Assembly: GCF_015666175.1 (NCBI RefSeq)
Contig: NZ_JADPIE010000007.1
Span: forward strand, 153,188-217,187
DNA from: Halonatronomonas betaini
GTDB taxonomy: Bacteria; Bacillota; Halanaerobiia; Halanaerobiales; Halarsenatibacteraceae
DNA length: 64,000 nucleotides
Reading direction: 5' to 3'
Positions 1 to 8,437 of the stretch are shown here, one piece after another. The position numbers were made by a program, and so were the translations under genes. Positions within the stretch are counted from its first letter, which is position 1. Each line of letters starts with the position of its first letter. The notes beneath the pieces were generated by a model, which saw only the letters and a program-made list of their open reading frames with translations, was not told the DNA's origin and searched no databases.

Positions 1-37
1 TTCGCTATGAATAATTTGATGATTGGAGGAATAGCTA

Positions 38-940
38 ATGCAATCGACTGAAAAATTAAAAGATAATAAATCAGGAAAAGATAAAAATGAGAAAAGGAGC
101 ATGAGTTTTCGTAAAGATGCTTTTAGAAGATTTAAAAAGAGTCCAACAGCTATTGTAGGTCTAATAATTGTTATTATATTTATTGGTATTGCTGTTTTAG
201 GACCATATATAACCCCTCATAATCCCTTTGAACAGAATATAATTAATGCCCATCAGGGACCCTCTGCTGAATTCTGGTTAGGCACTGATTTTTTTGGTAG
301 AGATATTTTAAGTAGAATTATTTATGGGGCAAGAATTTCTTTGATGGTAGGTTTAAGCGTTGTAATGCTTCGGGCAGCCATAGGAATTATTGTTGGCTTG
401 ATTGCCGGTTATTATGGTGGCTGGATTGAGAATATCTTAATGAGAATAGTTGACGCCTTTATAGCATTTCCTGGAATAATTCTGGCTATGGCTATAATGG
501 CAATTAGAGGTCAGGGGATAGAAAATGTAATTATTGCTCTAACAGTTGTCGGTTGGCCAACCTTTGCCAGACTTGTTAGAAGTGAGGTCATTTCATTAAA
601 GGAAAGAGAATATGTCTGGGCAGCTAAAGGGATAGGCTTAAATGACATAAAGATAATGATGAATCATATTCTGCCAAATTGTCTTTCTACTATTATTGTT
701 TATGCAACTCTAGGTATAGCTTATCCAATAATAGCAGAGGCCGGCTTAAGCTTTTTAGGCCTGGGAGCAACACCACAACAGGCAACCTGGGGTTTCCAAA
801 TGTCACTTGAGCGTCAATATATGAGAACTGCCTGGTGGGGGGTAACATTTCCAGGTTTATCCCTTATGACAGTTGTTCTAGGTTTTAATCTGCTTGGTGA
901 TGGACTCAGGGATATACTTGATCCAAAGATGCGGGAATAG
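38..940 (+). CDS. Peptide/oligopeptide ABC transporter permease (DppC/OppC type)
   Basis: This 300-residue protein is an inner-membrane permease of the binding-protein-dependent peptide/nickel importer family. A charged cytoplasmic N-terminus (residues 1-33) is followed by a first membrane span at about 36-56. The N-terminal OppC-type segment leads into five further hydrophobic spans. The EAA loop that contacts the ATPase lies near residues 187-215 (ARLVRSEVISLKEREYVWAA), and the C-terminus has the usual GDGLRDILDPK. An ATG start follows GGAGGA at 25-30 with good spacing. The partner permease (OppB) and binding protein are presumably upstream, outside the window. Because a MurNAc salvage operon follows, muropeptides or peptides are plausible substrates, but a terminator separates the two units, so this is inference. 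Confidence 0.92.
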   Translation: MQSTEKLKDNKSGKDKNEKRSMSFRKDAFRRFKKSPTAIVGLIIVIIFIGIAVLGPYITPHNPFEQNIINAHQGPSAEFWLGTDFFGRDILSRIIYGARISLMVGLSVVMLRAAIGIIVGLIAGYYGGWIENILMRIVDAFIAFPGIILAMAIMAIRGQGIENVIIALTVVGWPTFARLVRSEVISLKEREYVWAAKGIGLNDIKIMMNHILPNCLSTIIVYATLGIAYPIIAEAGLSFLGLGATPQQATWGFQMSLERQYMRTAWWGVTFPGLSLMTVVLGFNLLGDGLRDILDPKMRE

Positions 941-1005
941 TTTTCAAGTTTTTGTTTATTAGATTGACCAGGCTAATATTTTCTAAGATATATATGATTT
1001 AGAGA

Positions 1006-1042
1006 TCTCGACTGGGAGTAAGCTGACAGTCGGGATTTTTTA
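1006..1042 (+). terminator. Rho-independent terminator after the ABC permease
   Basis: A nine-pair stem (1006-1014 with 1027-1035, core CGACTG/CAGTCG) is followed by seven T residues. It closes the transport operon and separates it from the RpiR-led operon. Confidence 0.8.
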
Positions 1043-1196
1043 TTGCACGTTTTTATTATAGAGCAATAATATTTTTTTATTAATAAATAAGATTTTATGA
1101 AGGTATTTTATATTTTAAAGAGAATACTATTAATATGGATTATATTAGTTGGTTAATGATTAAAAGGTTTCTAATATACAAAGGAGGTTTTTATTT

Positions 1197-2063
1197 TTGG
1201 GAAACTCAAATCGGTTATCAAGAGAGATATTACAGATAAAATCACATATGGACTCATTGAAACCAGCAGAAAAGCGAGTTGCTGAGTATGTAATGGAACA
1301 TGCTGATGAGGTAGTTTATTCTTCGATTACAAATCTGGCAAATGAAATTGGCGTCTCAGAAGCGACGATAGTTAAATTCTGTCAGCGAGTGGGGTATTCT
1401 GGTTATCAGGAACTAAAAATTATGCTGGCCAGATCTGATCGAGAATCTGATGACCAGGAGATAATTTATGGGGCAATTGAGCCTGGAGATTCAATTGGTC
1501 AGCTTAAAGATAAACTATTTCAGATCTATGATGAATCGCTCGAGAGTACACATAAGTTAATTGATGATGGTTTATATCAGAAAGTAGTGGAAAAGATTTT
1601 ATCGGCTAGAAGACTTTATTTCTTTGGTTATGGGGCATCTGGAATAGTTGCAAGGGATGCTGAATTAAAGTTTGTTAGAATTGGCCTGCCAGCCATTGCT
1701 ATGACTGACAGTCACAATCAAAAAACAGTGGCTTCACTATTAAAACCAGATGATTTAGTAGTGGCTATCTCTGACTCTGGACGGACAAGGGAATTAATTG
1801 AGGTTCTCGATATTCTAGATGAAATTGATTGTCAGCGGGTTGCAATCACCTCCCAGGTTGGTTCACCTGTCAGTGAAAGGTCTGAGATAACCCTGCTGAC
1901 TTCTTCAAGGGAGACTCCTTATAGAGGGAGCGCAATAGCCTCAAGAATAGCCCAGCTTGCAGTGATCGATATTTTATTTCTGGCGACAGCACTTGCAAAT
2001 CATGATGAAACAACTGCAGCTTTGCAAAAGACTAGAGAAGCAATGCAGATCAGCAAAGAGTAG
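1197..2063 (+). CDS. RpiR/MurR-family transcriptional regulator with SIS domain
   Basis: A 288-residue regulator. An N-terminal RpiR-type helix-turn-helix lies at about residues 10-85 (SITNLANEIGVSEATIVKFC), and a C-terminal SIS sugar-phosphate-binding domain at about 120-265 (FFGYGASGIVARDAELKF and VVAISDSGRT). The start is TTG at 1197, preceded by AAGGAGG at 1181-1187; no better start lies downstream. SIS-domain RpiR proteins sense phosphorylated sugars. With the amidase and AnmK genes just downstream, a MurR-like role responding to N-acetylmuramate 6-phosphate is the best guess. It heads an operon of tightly spaced genes running to at least 5520. The etherase MurQ that usually accompanies MurR is not in the window. 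Confidence 0.9.
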   Translation: MGNSNRLSREILQIKSHMDSLKPAEKRVAEYVMEHADEVVYSSITNLANEIGVSEATIVKFCQRVGYSGYQELKIMLARSDRESDDQEIIYGAIEPGDSIGQLKDKLFQIYDESLESTHKLIDDGLYQKVVEKILSARRLYFFGYGASGIVARDAELKFVRIGLPAIAMTDSHNQKTVASLLKPDDLVVAISDSGRTRELIEVLDILDEIDCQRVAITSQVGSPVSERSEITLLTSSRETPYRGSAIASRIAQLAVIDILFLATALANHDETTAALQKTREAMQISKE

Positions 2064-2085
2064 AGACTGGAGGATATAACATAAA

Positions 2086-3036
2086 ATGATAATAAAAGAA
2101 CTAAAAAAAGTTGAAGATTTAGATGCAGGAATTAAACTATGGAACAAGAATTATACTAAATACAGCCTTGAAAGAGATTTATATCGTCAGAATTTGCTGG
2201 CTCCATATTCAGGCCTTCAGATTAGATTATTTGGAGGTTTTGAGAATAACAGGCTAATAGCTTTTGCAGCTATCAAGCAGCCAGTTGAGGAGCTAACTAA
2301 TTATGTTGGCCCAGAAAGAGGCTGGATTTCTCTGCTTGTTGCTGAAAGTGGAGCTGGTTCTACTGACTGGAAAGAACTGCTAGCTTATGTCACTAAAGAA
2401 CTTAAAAATTTTGGAGCTAGATTTATTAGTTATGGCCAGGATCCCCAGAACTTCCTGCCTGGATTGCCAGTAGATTATGAATCTGAAAAGACTGCCTGGT
2501 TAGAAGCAGGTTTTCAGGATGCTGGTCTGGAATCTGATCTAAGAAGAGTTTATAAATCAGAGCCTGATGCTAGAGACTTTTCCGATGATAGTTATCTGGT
2601 TCGTCAGTCAGAAGTGACTGACAGGAGAAATTTATTAGAATTTTTAAAAGAAGAGTTTCCAGGCCGCTGGCAGTATGAAGCTGAAAATATTAGTTGCTGG
2701 CCTGGGGGTATTCAGGATTATTATTTACTATTAAAGAAAAAGGCCATTATAGGTTTTGCCAGAACTAATCGCCAGGATGGGTTTTATAGAGGCCCTAATG
2801 TTAATTTTGGAGGTGTTTCTGGAGAGACATTTGCAGGATTAGGCCCTCTAGGTATTGCTGAAAACTGGCGAGGTCAGGGTTTAAGCACTCCTTTTTTACA
2901 GCAGATTTTAAAACAATTGTATAATGATGGATATAAAGAGATAACAATCGACTGGACTACTCTTGTAGAATATTATAAAAGATTTGGTTATGAAGTTGTT
3001 CATCAATATATTCCTCTCCAGAAGGAGTTGAATTAA
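2086..3036 (+). CDS. GNAT-family N-acetyltransferase, double-domain length
   Basis: A 316-residue protein, about twice the length of a single GNAT domain. The C-terminal half carries a recognisable acetyl-CoA-binding motif A (LGIAENWRGQGLSTPFL, about residues 262-278) and the usual final beta-strand segment (YYKRFGYEV). The N-terminal half also looks GNAT-like but is degenerate. It sits 22 nt after the regulator and 2 nt before the amidase-like gene, so it is co-transcribed with the cell-wall salvage genes. Its acceptor substrate cannot be read from the sequence. An amino sugar or peptide amine in this pathway is a reasonable speculation from position only. Confidence 0.75.
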   Translation: MIIKELKKVEDLDAGIKLWNKNYTKYSLERDLYRQNLLAPYSGLQIRLFGGFENNRLIAFAAIKQPVEELTNYVGPERGWISLLVAESGAGSTDWKELLAYVTKELKNFGARFISYGQDPQNFLPGLPVDYESEKTAWLEAGFQDAGLESDLRRVYKSEPDARDFSDDSYLVRQSEVTDRRNLLEFLKEEFPGRWQYEAENISCWPGGIQDYYLLLKKKAIIGFARTNRQDGFYRGPNVNFGGVSGETFAGLGPLGIAENWRGQGLSTPFLQQILKQLYNDGYKEITIDWTTLVEYYKRFGYEVVHQYIPLQKELN

Positions 3037-3038
3037 AA

Positions 3039-4286
3039 ATGAGAAATTACTTTAAAAAGCAGGTTTCTCGTAAGGGCAAAGCTTCAAAGATTTCCAGCTC
3101 CAAAAAAGCCAGGGATTATAATTTAAAACTAGATAAAGTTGCCTGTAATGAAATTAATCAATTTATGGAAACTGCAGTCGAGTCAGGTGTTTTTCCTGGT
3201 GCTGTTTTAGGTATTGCCCAGGGAGATAAATTGATTTATAGTCAGGCATTTGGCAGGAAATCATATGATGACGATTCCAGGGTTAAACTTGATACAGTGT
3301 ATGATCTAGCCTCGTTGACAAAGGTTTTAATAACTACAACCGGGATTATGCAATTAAATGAAACAGGGAGGCTAAATCTCCATGATTATTTAAAAGACTT
3401 TTTTCCTGAGATAAGTAAAGAGCTTGAAGATATAAGGGTTGATCAGTTAATGACCCATACCTCTGGTCTGCCAGCAATAGTTCAGTTATGGAAAGAGCCT
3501 GGAGATAAAGAAGCAGTTCTGGAATATCTATTGAATTTAGAACCAGAAGCTGAGCCAGGTCAACAGATTGTTTATAGTGATCCTAATTTCTTACTTTTAG
3601 GTTTTATTATAGAGAAAATTTTAGGTTTAAGCCTTGATGAATATGCCAGAGAATATATAATTGGTCCTGCTGGCCTTAAAAAGACTGGCTTTAATCCATT
3701 AGATAATATTGAAGATCTGACAAAGGAAAATATTGCTCCAACTGAATATTGTGACTGGCGGGAGAAACAGATTCACGGTGAGGTTCATGATGAGAATTGT
3801 GCTTTTCTTGACGGTGTTAGTGGCCAGGCCGGTTTATTTTCAAATGTTAATGATTTAGTTAAACTGGTGGCAATGATCTTTAACCAGGATGAAAAGGAAA
3901 TTAATCTTTTATCACCGGCCAGCAGTAGAATCCTGGCCAGGACTTATACCAGAAAGAATGGTGAAAGACGAGGGTTAGGCTGGGATAAAGGAGGCAATAT
4001 TAGGTCTTCATCTGGAATATACTTTGGCAGTAAAGCCTCTGGTCATACTGGCTTTACTGGAACATCAATCTGGACATTGCCAGAGAGTGGATTGACTGTG
4101 ATTCTGCTTTCAAACAGAGTTAATGGTGGCAGAGAGAACCAGGAGATTATTAAACTAAGGCCTAGATTGCACAATTTGATTTATAGCTTACTGAGTGAGG
4201 ACAACCATAATACTGAGCCGATTGGATTCCAGATAGCTAGAGATAATGACAATAATGATTTTTCTTCAGGATTAAAGGAGAGATAA
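3039..4286 (+). CDS. Serine beta-lactamase-fold hydrolase, AmiE/YbbE-like MurNAc-peptide amidase candidate
   Basis: A 415-residue class C beta-lactamase/penicillin-binding-protein-fold enzyme. The catalytic SxxK is in YDLASLTKVL (about residues 90-99), the second motif is YSD (about 179) instead of YSN, and the third is HTG (GHTGFTGTS, about 339). In the Bacillus subtilis mur operon a homologous protein (YbbE/AmiE) removes peptides from MurNAc, and the neighbours here (MurR-like regulator, AnmK) match that setting. Unlike the secreted B. subtilis enzyme, I see no signal peptide: the N-terminus is basic and hydrophilic, suggesting a cytosolic step after import of muropeptides. The alternative is a general esterase. 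It overlaps tightly with its neighbours (2-nt and 1-nt gaps). Confidence 0.8.
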   Translation: MRNYFKKQVSRKGKASKISSSKKARDYNLKLDKVACNEINQFMETAVESGVFPGAVLGIAQGDKLIYSQAFGRKSYDDDSRVKLDTVYDLASLTKVLITTTGIMQLNETGRLNLHDYLKDFFPEISKELEDIRVDQLMTHTSGLPAIVQLWKEPGDKEAVLEYLLNLEPEAEPGQQIVYSDPNFLLLGFIIEKILGLSLDEYAREYIIGPAGLKKTGFNPLDNIEDLTKENIAPTEYCDWREKQIHGEVHDENCAFLDGVSGQAGLFSNVNDLVKLVAMIFNQDEKEINLLSPASSRILARTYTRKNGERRGLGWDKGGNIRSSSGIYFGSKASGHTGFTGTSIWTLPESGLTVILLSNRVNGGRENQEIIKLRPRLHNLIYSLLSEDNHNTEPIGFQIARDNDNNDFSSGLKER

Positions 4287-4287
4287 G

Positions 4288-5520
4288 ATGTTAAAGATTG
4301 CTGGAATAATGTCAGGTACATCTTTAGATGGGATTGATGTGGCAATAATTGAAACTGATAGGTTCGAGAGCTCTAAAGTAGAAATTATAGATTATTTTCA
4401 AAAAGAATATCCTGCAGAAATAAGAGAAAGAATTGATAAGATGATAAATAATCGTCACCTGGATGCAGGGATGGTTTTAGAAGAAGTAGCCAGTTTGAAC
4501 CTGAAGCTTGGAGAACTCTATGCTGAGGCAGTCAGGACAGCCAGTTCTAAGGCTGGACTTCAATTATCAGAACTTGATTTAATTGGCTGTCATGGCCAGA
4601 CTGTTTTTCATAAACCTGGTGGCAGCAAGACTGTAAGCCTCCAGCTTGGTTCTGGATCTGTTATAGCTGAGCGGACCGGTGTTGATACAATTACTAATTT
4701 TAGGCTTAAAGACATCGCTGCCGGTGGGGAAGGAGCTCCCCTTGTGCCATTAATTGATTTTTTATTATATCGAAGCAGCCACAGCCATCGCTTTTTAGTA
4801 AATATAGGCGGAATTGCCAACTATACCTGGCTGCCAGCTGATTGCAATCGCAGGGATGTTAGAGGGAGTGATACTGGTCCAGGTAATATGATGATAGATG
4901 CTGGAGTTCAGTTACTAACTGATGGTAAGTCGAATTACGATAAAGATGGAGCTATAGCCAGCCAGGGTGAGCTCGATCAGATTTTATATGACCGTCTTTT
5001 TAAGCATGAATTTTTTGATAGAGCATACCCACGATCAACAGGACGGTATGATTTTGGCAGACAATATACTGAGAAAATGGTAAAAGAGGCTTATGCTAGA
5101 GGTGTAAAAGATATTGATATTATAAGGACTTTAACAGAGTTTACTGCCAGTTCTCTGGTAGAAAGTTTTCAGGAGGAACTTGCTTCAGAAGAAATGATAA
5201 CTTTAAAAAAGTCTGACTGTCTTGAGGTTATTATAAGTGGCGGTGGGAGTCATAATACAACTCTCCTTGAGTTAATTGAAAAAGAGATATCTGAAAGATT
5301 CCATAATTACCGAACTGACTTGATTTCTCTTGCAGATAAAGATTATAGTCAATATGATATTCCGGCAATAGATGCCGATCAGAAAGAGGCTGTGGCCTTT
5401 GCACTTTTAGCCCGGGAATCTATCATGAAAAGACAGGGAAATCTTCCTTCTGTTACCGGGGCAAAAAACCCTGTGATTACAGGAGATCTGACACCTGGTG
5501 ATACCGCTGACTTTGAATAG
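4288..5520 (+). CDS. anmK: Anhydro-N-acetylmuramic acid kinase
   Basis: A 410-residue AnmK. The enzyme hydrolyses the 1,6-anhydro bond of anhMurNAc and phosphorylates it to MurNAc-6-phosphate in the cytosol during cell-wall recycling. Diagnostic segments are MSGTSLDGIDVAI at residues 8-20 (phosphate-binding), GCHGQTVFHKP (about 99-109), NIGGIANYTWLP (about 172-183) and GSDTGPGNMMIDAG (about 193-206, catalytic Asp). The length is slightly above the usual 370-390 because of a hydrophilic C-terminal tail. It starts 1 nt after the amidase-like gene with AAGGAGAG as its ribosome site. It is the last clear gene of the salvage operon. MurQ, needed for the next step, must be encoded elsewhere. Confidence 0.95.
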   Translation: MLKIAGIMSGTSLDGIDVAIIETDRFESSKVEIIDYFQKEYPAEIRERIDKMINNRHLDAGMVLEEVASLNLKLGELYAEAVRTASSKAGLQLSELDLIGCHGQTVFHKPGGSKTVSLQLGSGSVIAERTGVDTITNFRLKDIAAGGEGAPLVPLIDFLLYRSSHSHRFLVNIGGIANYTWLPADCNRRDVRGSDTGPGNMMIDAGVQLLTDGKSNYDKDGAIASQGELDQILYDRLFKHEFFDRAYPRSTGRYDFGRQYTEKMVKEAYARGVKDIDIIRTLTEFTASSLVESFQEELASEEMITLKKSDCLEVIISGGGSHNTTLLELIEKEISERFHNYRTDLISLADKDYSQYDIPAIDADQKEAVAFALLARESIMKRQGNLPSVTGAKNPVITGDLTPGDTADFE

Positions 5521-5604
5521 ATGCTTTTTATCATCTAGATATATGTTATAATTAATCTAATCTTAGGTAAAAAGTTTGATTAAGTATATAAAAGGAGAGA
5601 TATC

Positions 5605-7317
5605 ATGGAAGGAAATCAGGGAACTGCTGCTTCTCCTGGAATTGCCATTGGCCAGGCTCTTATCCAGGAAAGACATGAATTTCAGTTTGTTCAAAAAGAT
5701 ATAGAAGAGGCAGAATCTGAACTTGAGATTAAAAGATTTTATCAGGCAATTGCTGAAGGTAAAGAGGATGTAAAGGATTTGAGGCATAAGGTTAAAAAAG
5801 AAGTGGGCGCCCAGGAGTCAGAGATATTTACAACCCATATTCAGATAATGAATGACCCAGAATTTCATAATTTAGTTGAAAAAATTATTAGAGAGGAACA
5901 GGTAACTGCTGAAGTTGCCGTTCAAAGGGTTATTAGAAATTTTGCTGCTCAATTTGCTGAAATGGAAGAAAGTTATATTAATGCCAGGGAGACAGATATA
6001 AAGGATATTGGAGATAGAATTTTAAGATTGCTCCAGGGAATGGAACTTGATCAGAGCTTGATTGAAGATGAAGTCATTTTAGTTTCCTATGAACTTACTC
6101 CCTCAGAGATCGCCAGGTTAGATACAAATCGTGTTATGGGGATTGTTCTGGCTGAGGGTTCAAGAACCTCCCATACAGCAATTCTTGCCAGATCTCTCGA
6201 GATCCCAACGGTTGTGGGCCTTGGAGCTGAGGTTATCAGCCAGATAGGCCAGGGAGATGAATTAATCGTTGATGGCGATGATGGTTTGATTTTTATCTCC
6301 CCAGATGAAAAGACAATTTCTAACTATAAAAAAAGATATCAGGAACTGGAACTCCGGGAAAAAGAGTTAGAGAAATATAAAGATATGAAACTGGAGAGAA
6401 AAGATGGCAGGAGAGTTTATGTAAATGCCAATATAGGCGGTACAGTCGATCTCGGGCCGATGCTGGCCAGAGGTGCTGATGGAATAGGACTTTTTCGCAC
6501 TGAGTTTCTCTTTTTAGATAGAGATGACCTCCCAGGTGAAGAAGAGCAGTTTCAGATTTATAAAGAAGTAGTTGAAAAAGTGGGAGATCGTCCAGTTGTA
6601 ATCAGGACAGTGGATATCGGTTCAGATAAAAAACCTGAATACCTTGAATTTCCAGAAGAGATAAATCCAGCGATGGGTTATCGGGGGATTAGAATTTCTC
6701 TTAATAATAAAGATTTCTTTAAAACTCAGCTTAGAGCAATTTTAAGGGCATCTAAATTTGGAAATGTTAAGATAATGTATCCGATGATTTCAGCTATTGA
6801 AGAGGTCCGCAATGCCAATAGTGTACTCCGTCAATCCAGGCTGGAATTATTAGAAGAGGATGTTGAGATTGGAGATCCAGAAATAGGGATCATGATTGAA
6901 GTGCCCTCTGCTGTTGCAATGGTCAGAGAACTGGCTGAAGAAGTTGATTTTTTAAGTATAGGTACCAATGATTTAGTCCAGTATACTCTGGCGGTAGATA
7001 GAACTAATGAGAAGATTAAAGATCAGTTTACTCCTTATCATCCGGCGATTCTAAGAATGATTACCAGAGTAGCTGCTGCTGGTAGAGAGTTTGATATACC
7101 TGTGGCCATGTGTGGAGAGGCAGCTGGTGATAAGTTACTAATTCCATTCTGGCTTGGAATTGGTATAGATCAATTAAGTATGAGCCCGGTCTCTATTCTT
7201 CCAGCCAAAGAGACAATAAATAAGTGGCTCAATCGAGACAAAACAGAATTAATTCAGAAAGTTTTACAGATGCCAACAGTAGCGGAAATTCAATACTATC
7301 TGTCAAGGAGGGAATAA
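5605..7317 (+). CDS. ptsI: PTS Enzyme I (phosphoenolpyruvate-protein phosphotransferase)
   Basis: A 570-residue, full-length Enzyme I, which transfers phosphate from PEP to HPr for sugar uptake. Domain order: N-terminal HPr-binding helices (1-145), the swivelling phosphohistidine domain with active-site His190 in GSRTSHTAILARS, and the C-terminal PEP-binding barrel with GIGLFRTEFLF, GTNDLVQYTLAVDR and the essential Cys503 in MCGEAAGD. An ATG start with AAGGAGAG about 7 nt upstream fixes the start. HPr is not adjacent. An 84-nt gap with a TATAAT hexamer at 5547-5552 lies upstream, so it may have its own promoter while also receiving transcripts from the MurNAc genes. The nitroreductase follows 2 nt later. 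Confidence 0.95.
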   Translation: MEGNQGTAASPGIAIGQALIQERHEFQFVQKDIEEAESELEIKRFYQAIAEGKEDVKDLRHKVKKEVGAQESEIFTTHIQIMNDPEFHNLVEKIIREEQVTAEVAVQRVIRNFAAQFAEMEESYINARETDIKDIGDRILRLLQGMELDQSLIEDEVILVSYELTPSEIARLDTNRVMGIVLAEGSRTSHTAILARSLEIPTVVGLGAEVISQIGQGDELIVDGDDGLIFISPDEKTISNYKKRYQELELREKELEKYKDMKLERKDGRRVYVNANIGGTVDLGPMLARGADGIGLFRTEFLFLDRDDLPGEEEQFQIYKEVVEKVGDRPVVIRTVDIGSDKKPEYLEFPEEINPAMGYRGIRISLNNKDFFKTQLRAILRASKFGNVKIMYPMISAIEEVRNANSVLRQSRLELLEEDVEIGDPEIGIMIEVPSAVAMVRELAEEVDFLSIGTNDLVQYTLAVDRTNEKIKDQFTPYHPAILRMITRVAAAGREFDIPVAMCGEAAGDKLLIPFWLGIGIDQLSMSPVSILPAKETINKWLNRDKTELIQKVLQMPTVAEIQYYLSRRE

Positions 7318-7319
7318 TT

Positions 7320-7859
7320 ATGTATATGAAATTATTAGAAGAGCGGAGAAGTATTCGTAAATATAAGAATCAGGAGATTGAAGGTGAAAAGATTCAATCT
7401 CTGCTCCAGGCAGCCTTGCTTTCGCCTACATCCCGGGGAAGTCAGCCCTGGCAGTTTGTTCAGGTTGATGATAAAGACCTCCTCCAGGAGTTATCTGAAG
7501 CTAAAGCAGGAGGTTCATCATTTTTAGCCGGGGCAACGCTAGCAATTGTAATAGCTGCAGACCCTGAAATTAGCGATGTCTGGGTTGAAGACTGTTCGAT
7601 TGCAGCTACCAATATTCAGATGGAAGCTGTTGATTTAGATCTTGGCTCCTGCTGGATTCAGATTAGAAAAAGGCAGCGGCAGGACGGCAGTGATTCAGAA
7701 GAGTATGTTAAGGATGTATTGAATTTACCAAATAAATTAAGAGTTGATTCGATTATTGCCCTGGGTTACCCGGATGAAGAAAAAGAAAAGTATGATCTTG
7801 ACGATCTACCATATAATAAAATCCATTATAATCGCTATGGTCATGAGGTTCCTGAGTAA
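7320..7859 (+). CDS. Nitroreductase-family FMN oxidoreductase
   Basis: A 179-residue protein of the nitroreductase/NADH dehydrogenase-like flavin fold. The N-terminal FMN-phosphate motif is ERRSIRKYKNQEI, followed by LLSPTSRGSQPWQF and a C-terminal ALGYPDEEKE. A longer reading frame extends upstream to 7224 inside ptsI. The AAGGAGGGAA just before 7320 and the usual family N-terminus decide for the ATG at 7320 (the ATG at 7326 is also possible). It is translationally close to ptsI and followed by a strong terminator, so it ends that transcript. The physiological substrate is unknown; reduction of quinones, nitro compounds or disulfides is typical of the family. Confidence 0.88.
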   Translation: MYMKLLEERRSIRKYKNQEIEGEKIQSLLQAALLSPTSRGSQPWQFVQVDDKDLLQELSEAKAGGSSFLAGATLAIVIAADPEISDVWVEDCSIAATNIQMEAVDLDLGSCWIQIRKRQRQDGSDSEEYVKDVLNLPNKLRVDSIIALGYPDEEKEKYDLDDLPYNKIHYNRYGHEVPE

Positions 7860-7886
7860 AAATAATAATTTTATATCTAAAAAACT

Positions 7887-7921
7887 TTGCCCCTGTAGAG
7901 ATCTTGCAGGGGCAATTTTAA
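7887..7921 (+). terminator. Rho-independent terminator after nitroreductase
   Basis: A perfect nine-pair stem TTGCCCCTG/CAGGGGCAA (7887-7895 with 7907-7915) with an 11-nt loop is followed by TTTTA. It ends the ptsI-nitroreductase unit before the hydrogenase operon. Confidence 0.9.
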
Positions 7922-8005
7922 TCCACACAAAGTATAAATATACATGAAAAAGTGTATATAATACTAAATTCTTTTGTGGTATAATTAACTTGAGGAGGTG
8001 AAAAG

Positions 8006-8419
8006 ATGAAAACCCAGGAGATTCTTTTAGAACTTCTGCATAATATCCAGGAGACCTATGGTTATATTCCAGAAGTGGAGATTGACAAACTGGCAGAGAA
8101 ATACAATCGTCCCCGAGCTGAACTGTATGGCGTGATAAAGTTTTACTCTCTATTTCATACTGAACCGACAGGCAAATATATTGTTAGAATCTGTGATAGC
8201 TTATCCTGTTATTTGCACGATTCTCATCAACTTGTAGAATCGGTCTCAGAGTACCTTGGCCTGGAGAATGGAGAGACAAGTGAAGATAGACTATTTACCC
8301 TGGAGATTGTTGAATGTCTCGGCTATTGTGGTGAAGGCCCGGTGATGATGGTTAATGATGAAATCTATACCCATCTTACACCTGGTCAGGCATTAAAGAT
8401 TTTAAAGAAAGTCAATTAA
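8006..8419 (+). CDS. hydC: NuoE-like [2Fe-2S] subunit of trimeric hydrogenase
   Basis: A 137-residue thioredoxin-fold [2Fe-2S] protein of the NuoE/HydC/HndA family. The four cluster ligands are visible as C-X4-C (ICDSLSC) and C-X3-C (VECLGYC), in the usual spacing for this family. The N-terminus (EILLELLHNIQETYGYIPE) is the typical helical bundle. It is the first gene of a three-gene operon with the NuoF-like and [FeFe] subunits. In such enzymes this subunit passes electrons between the flavin subunit and the iron-sulfur chain. Start ATG with GAGGAGGTG close upstream. A TATAAT at 7980-7985 is a possible -10 element, but I see no convincing -35. Confidence 0.92.
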   Translation: MKTQEILLELLHNIQETYGYIPEVEIDKLAEKYNRPRAELYGVIKFYSLFHTEPTGKYIVRICDSLSCYLHDSHQLVESVSEYLGLENGETSEDRLFTLEIVECLGYCGEGPVMMVNDEIYTHLTPGQALKILKKVN

Positions 8420-8437
8420 ATTCAGGAGGGGATTTCA

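Noticed and set aside
7744..7947. 67-codon frame at the end of the nitroreductase gene
   Set aside because: It lies in a shifted frame over the nitroreductase 3' end and reads through the terminator stem.
7957..7985. Two TATAAT hexamers as a full promoter for the hydrogenase operon
   Set aside because: Neither hexamer has a -35-like element at 16-18 nt, so only a possible -10 is mentioned in the hydC entry.
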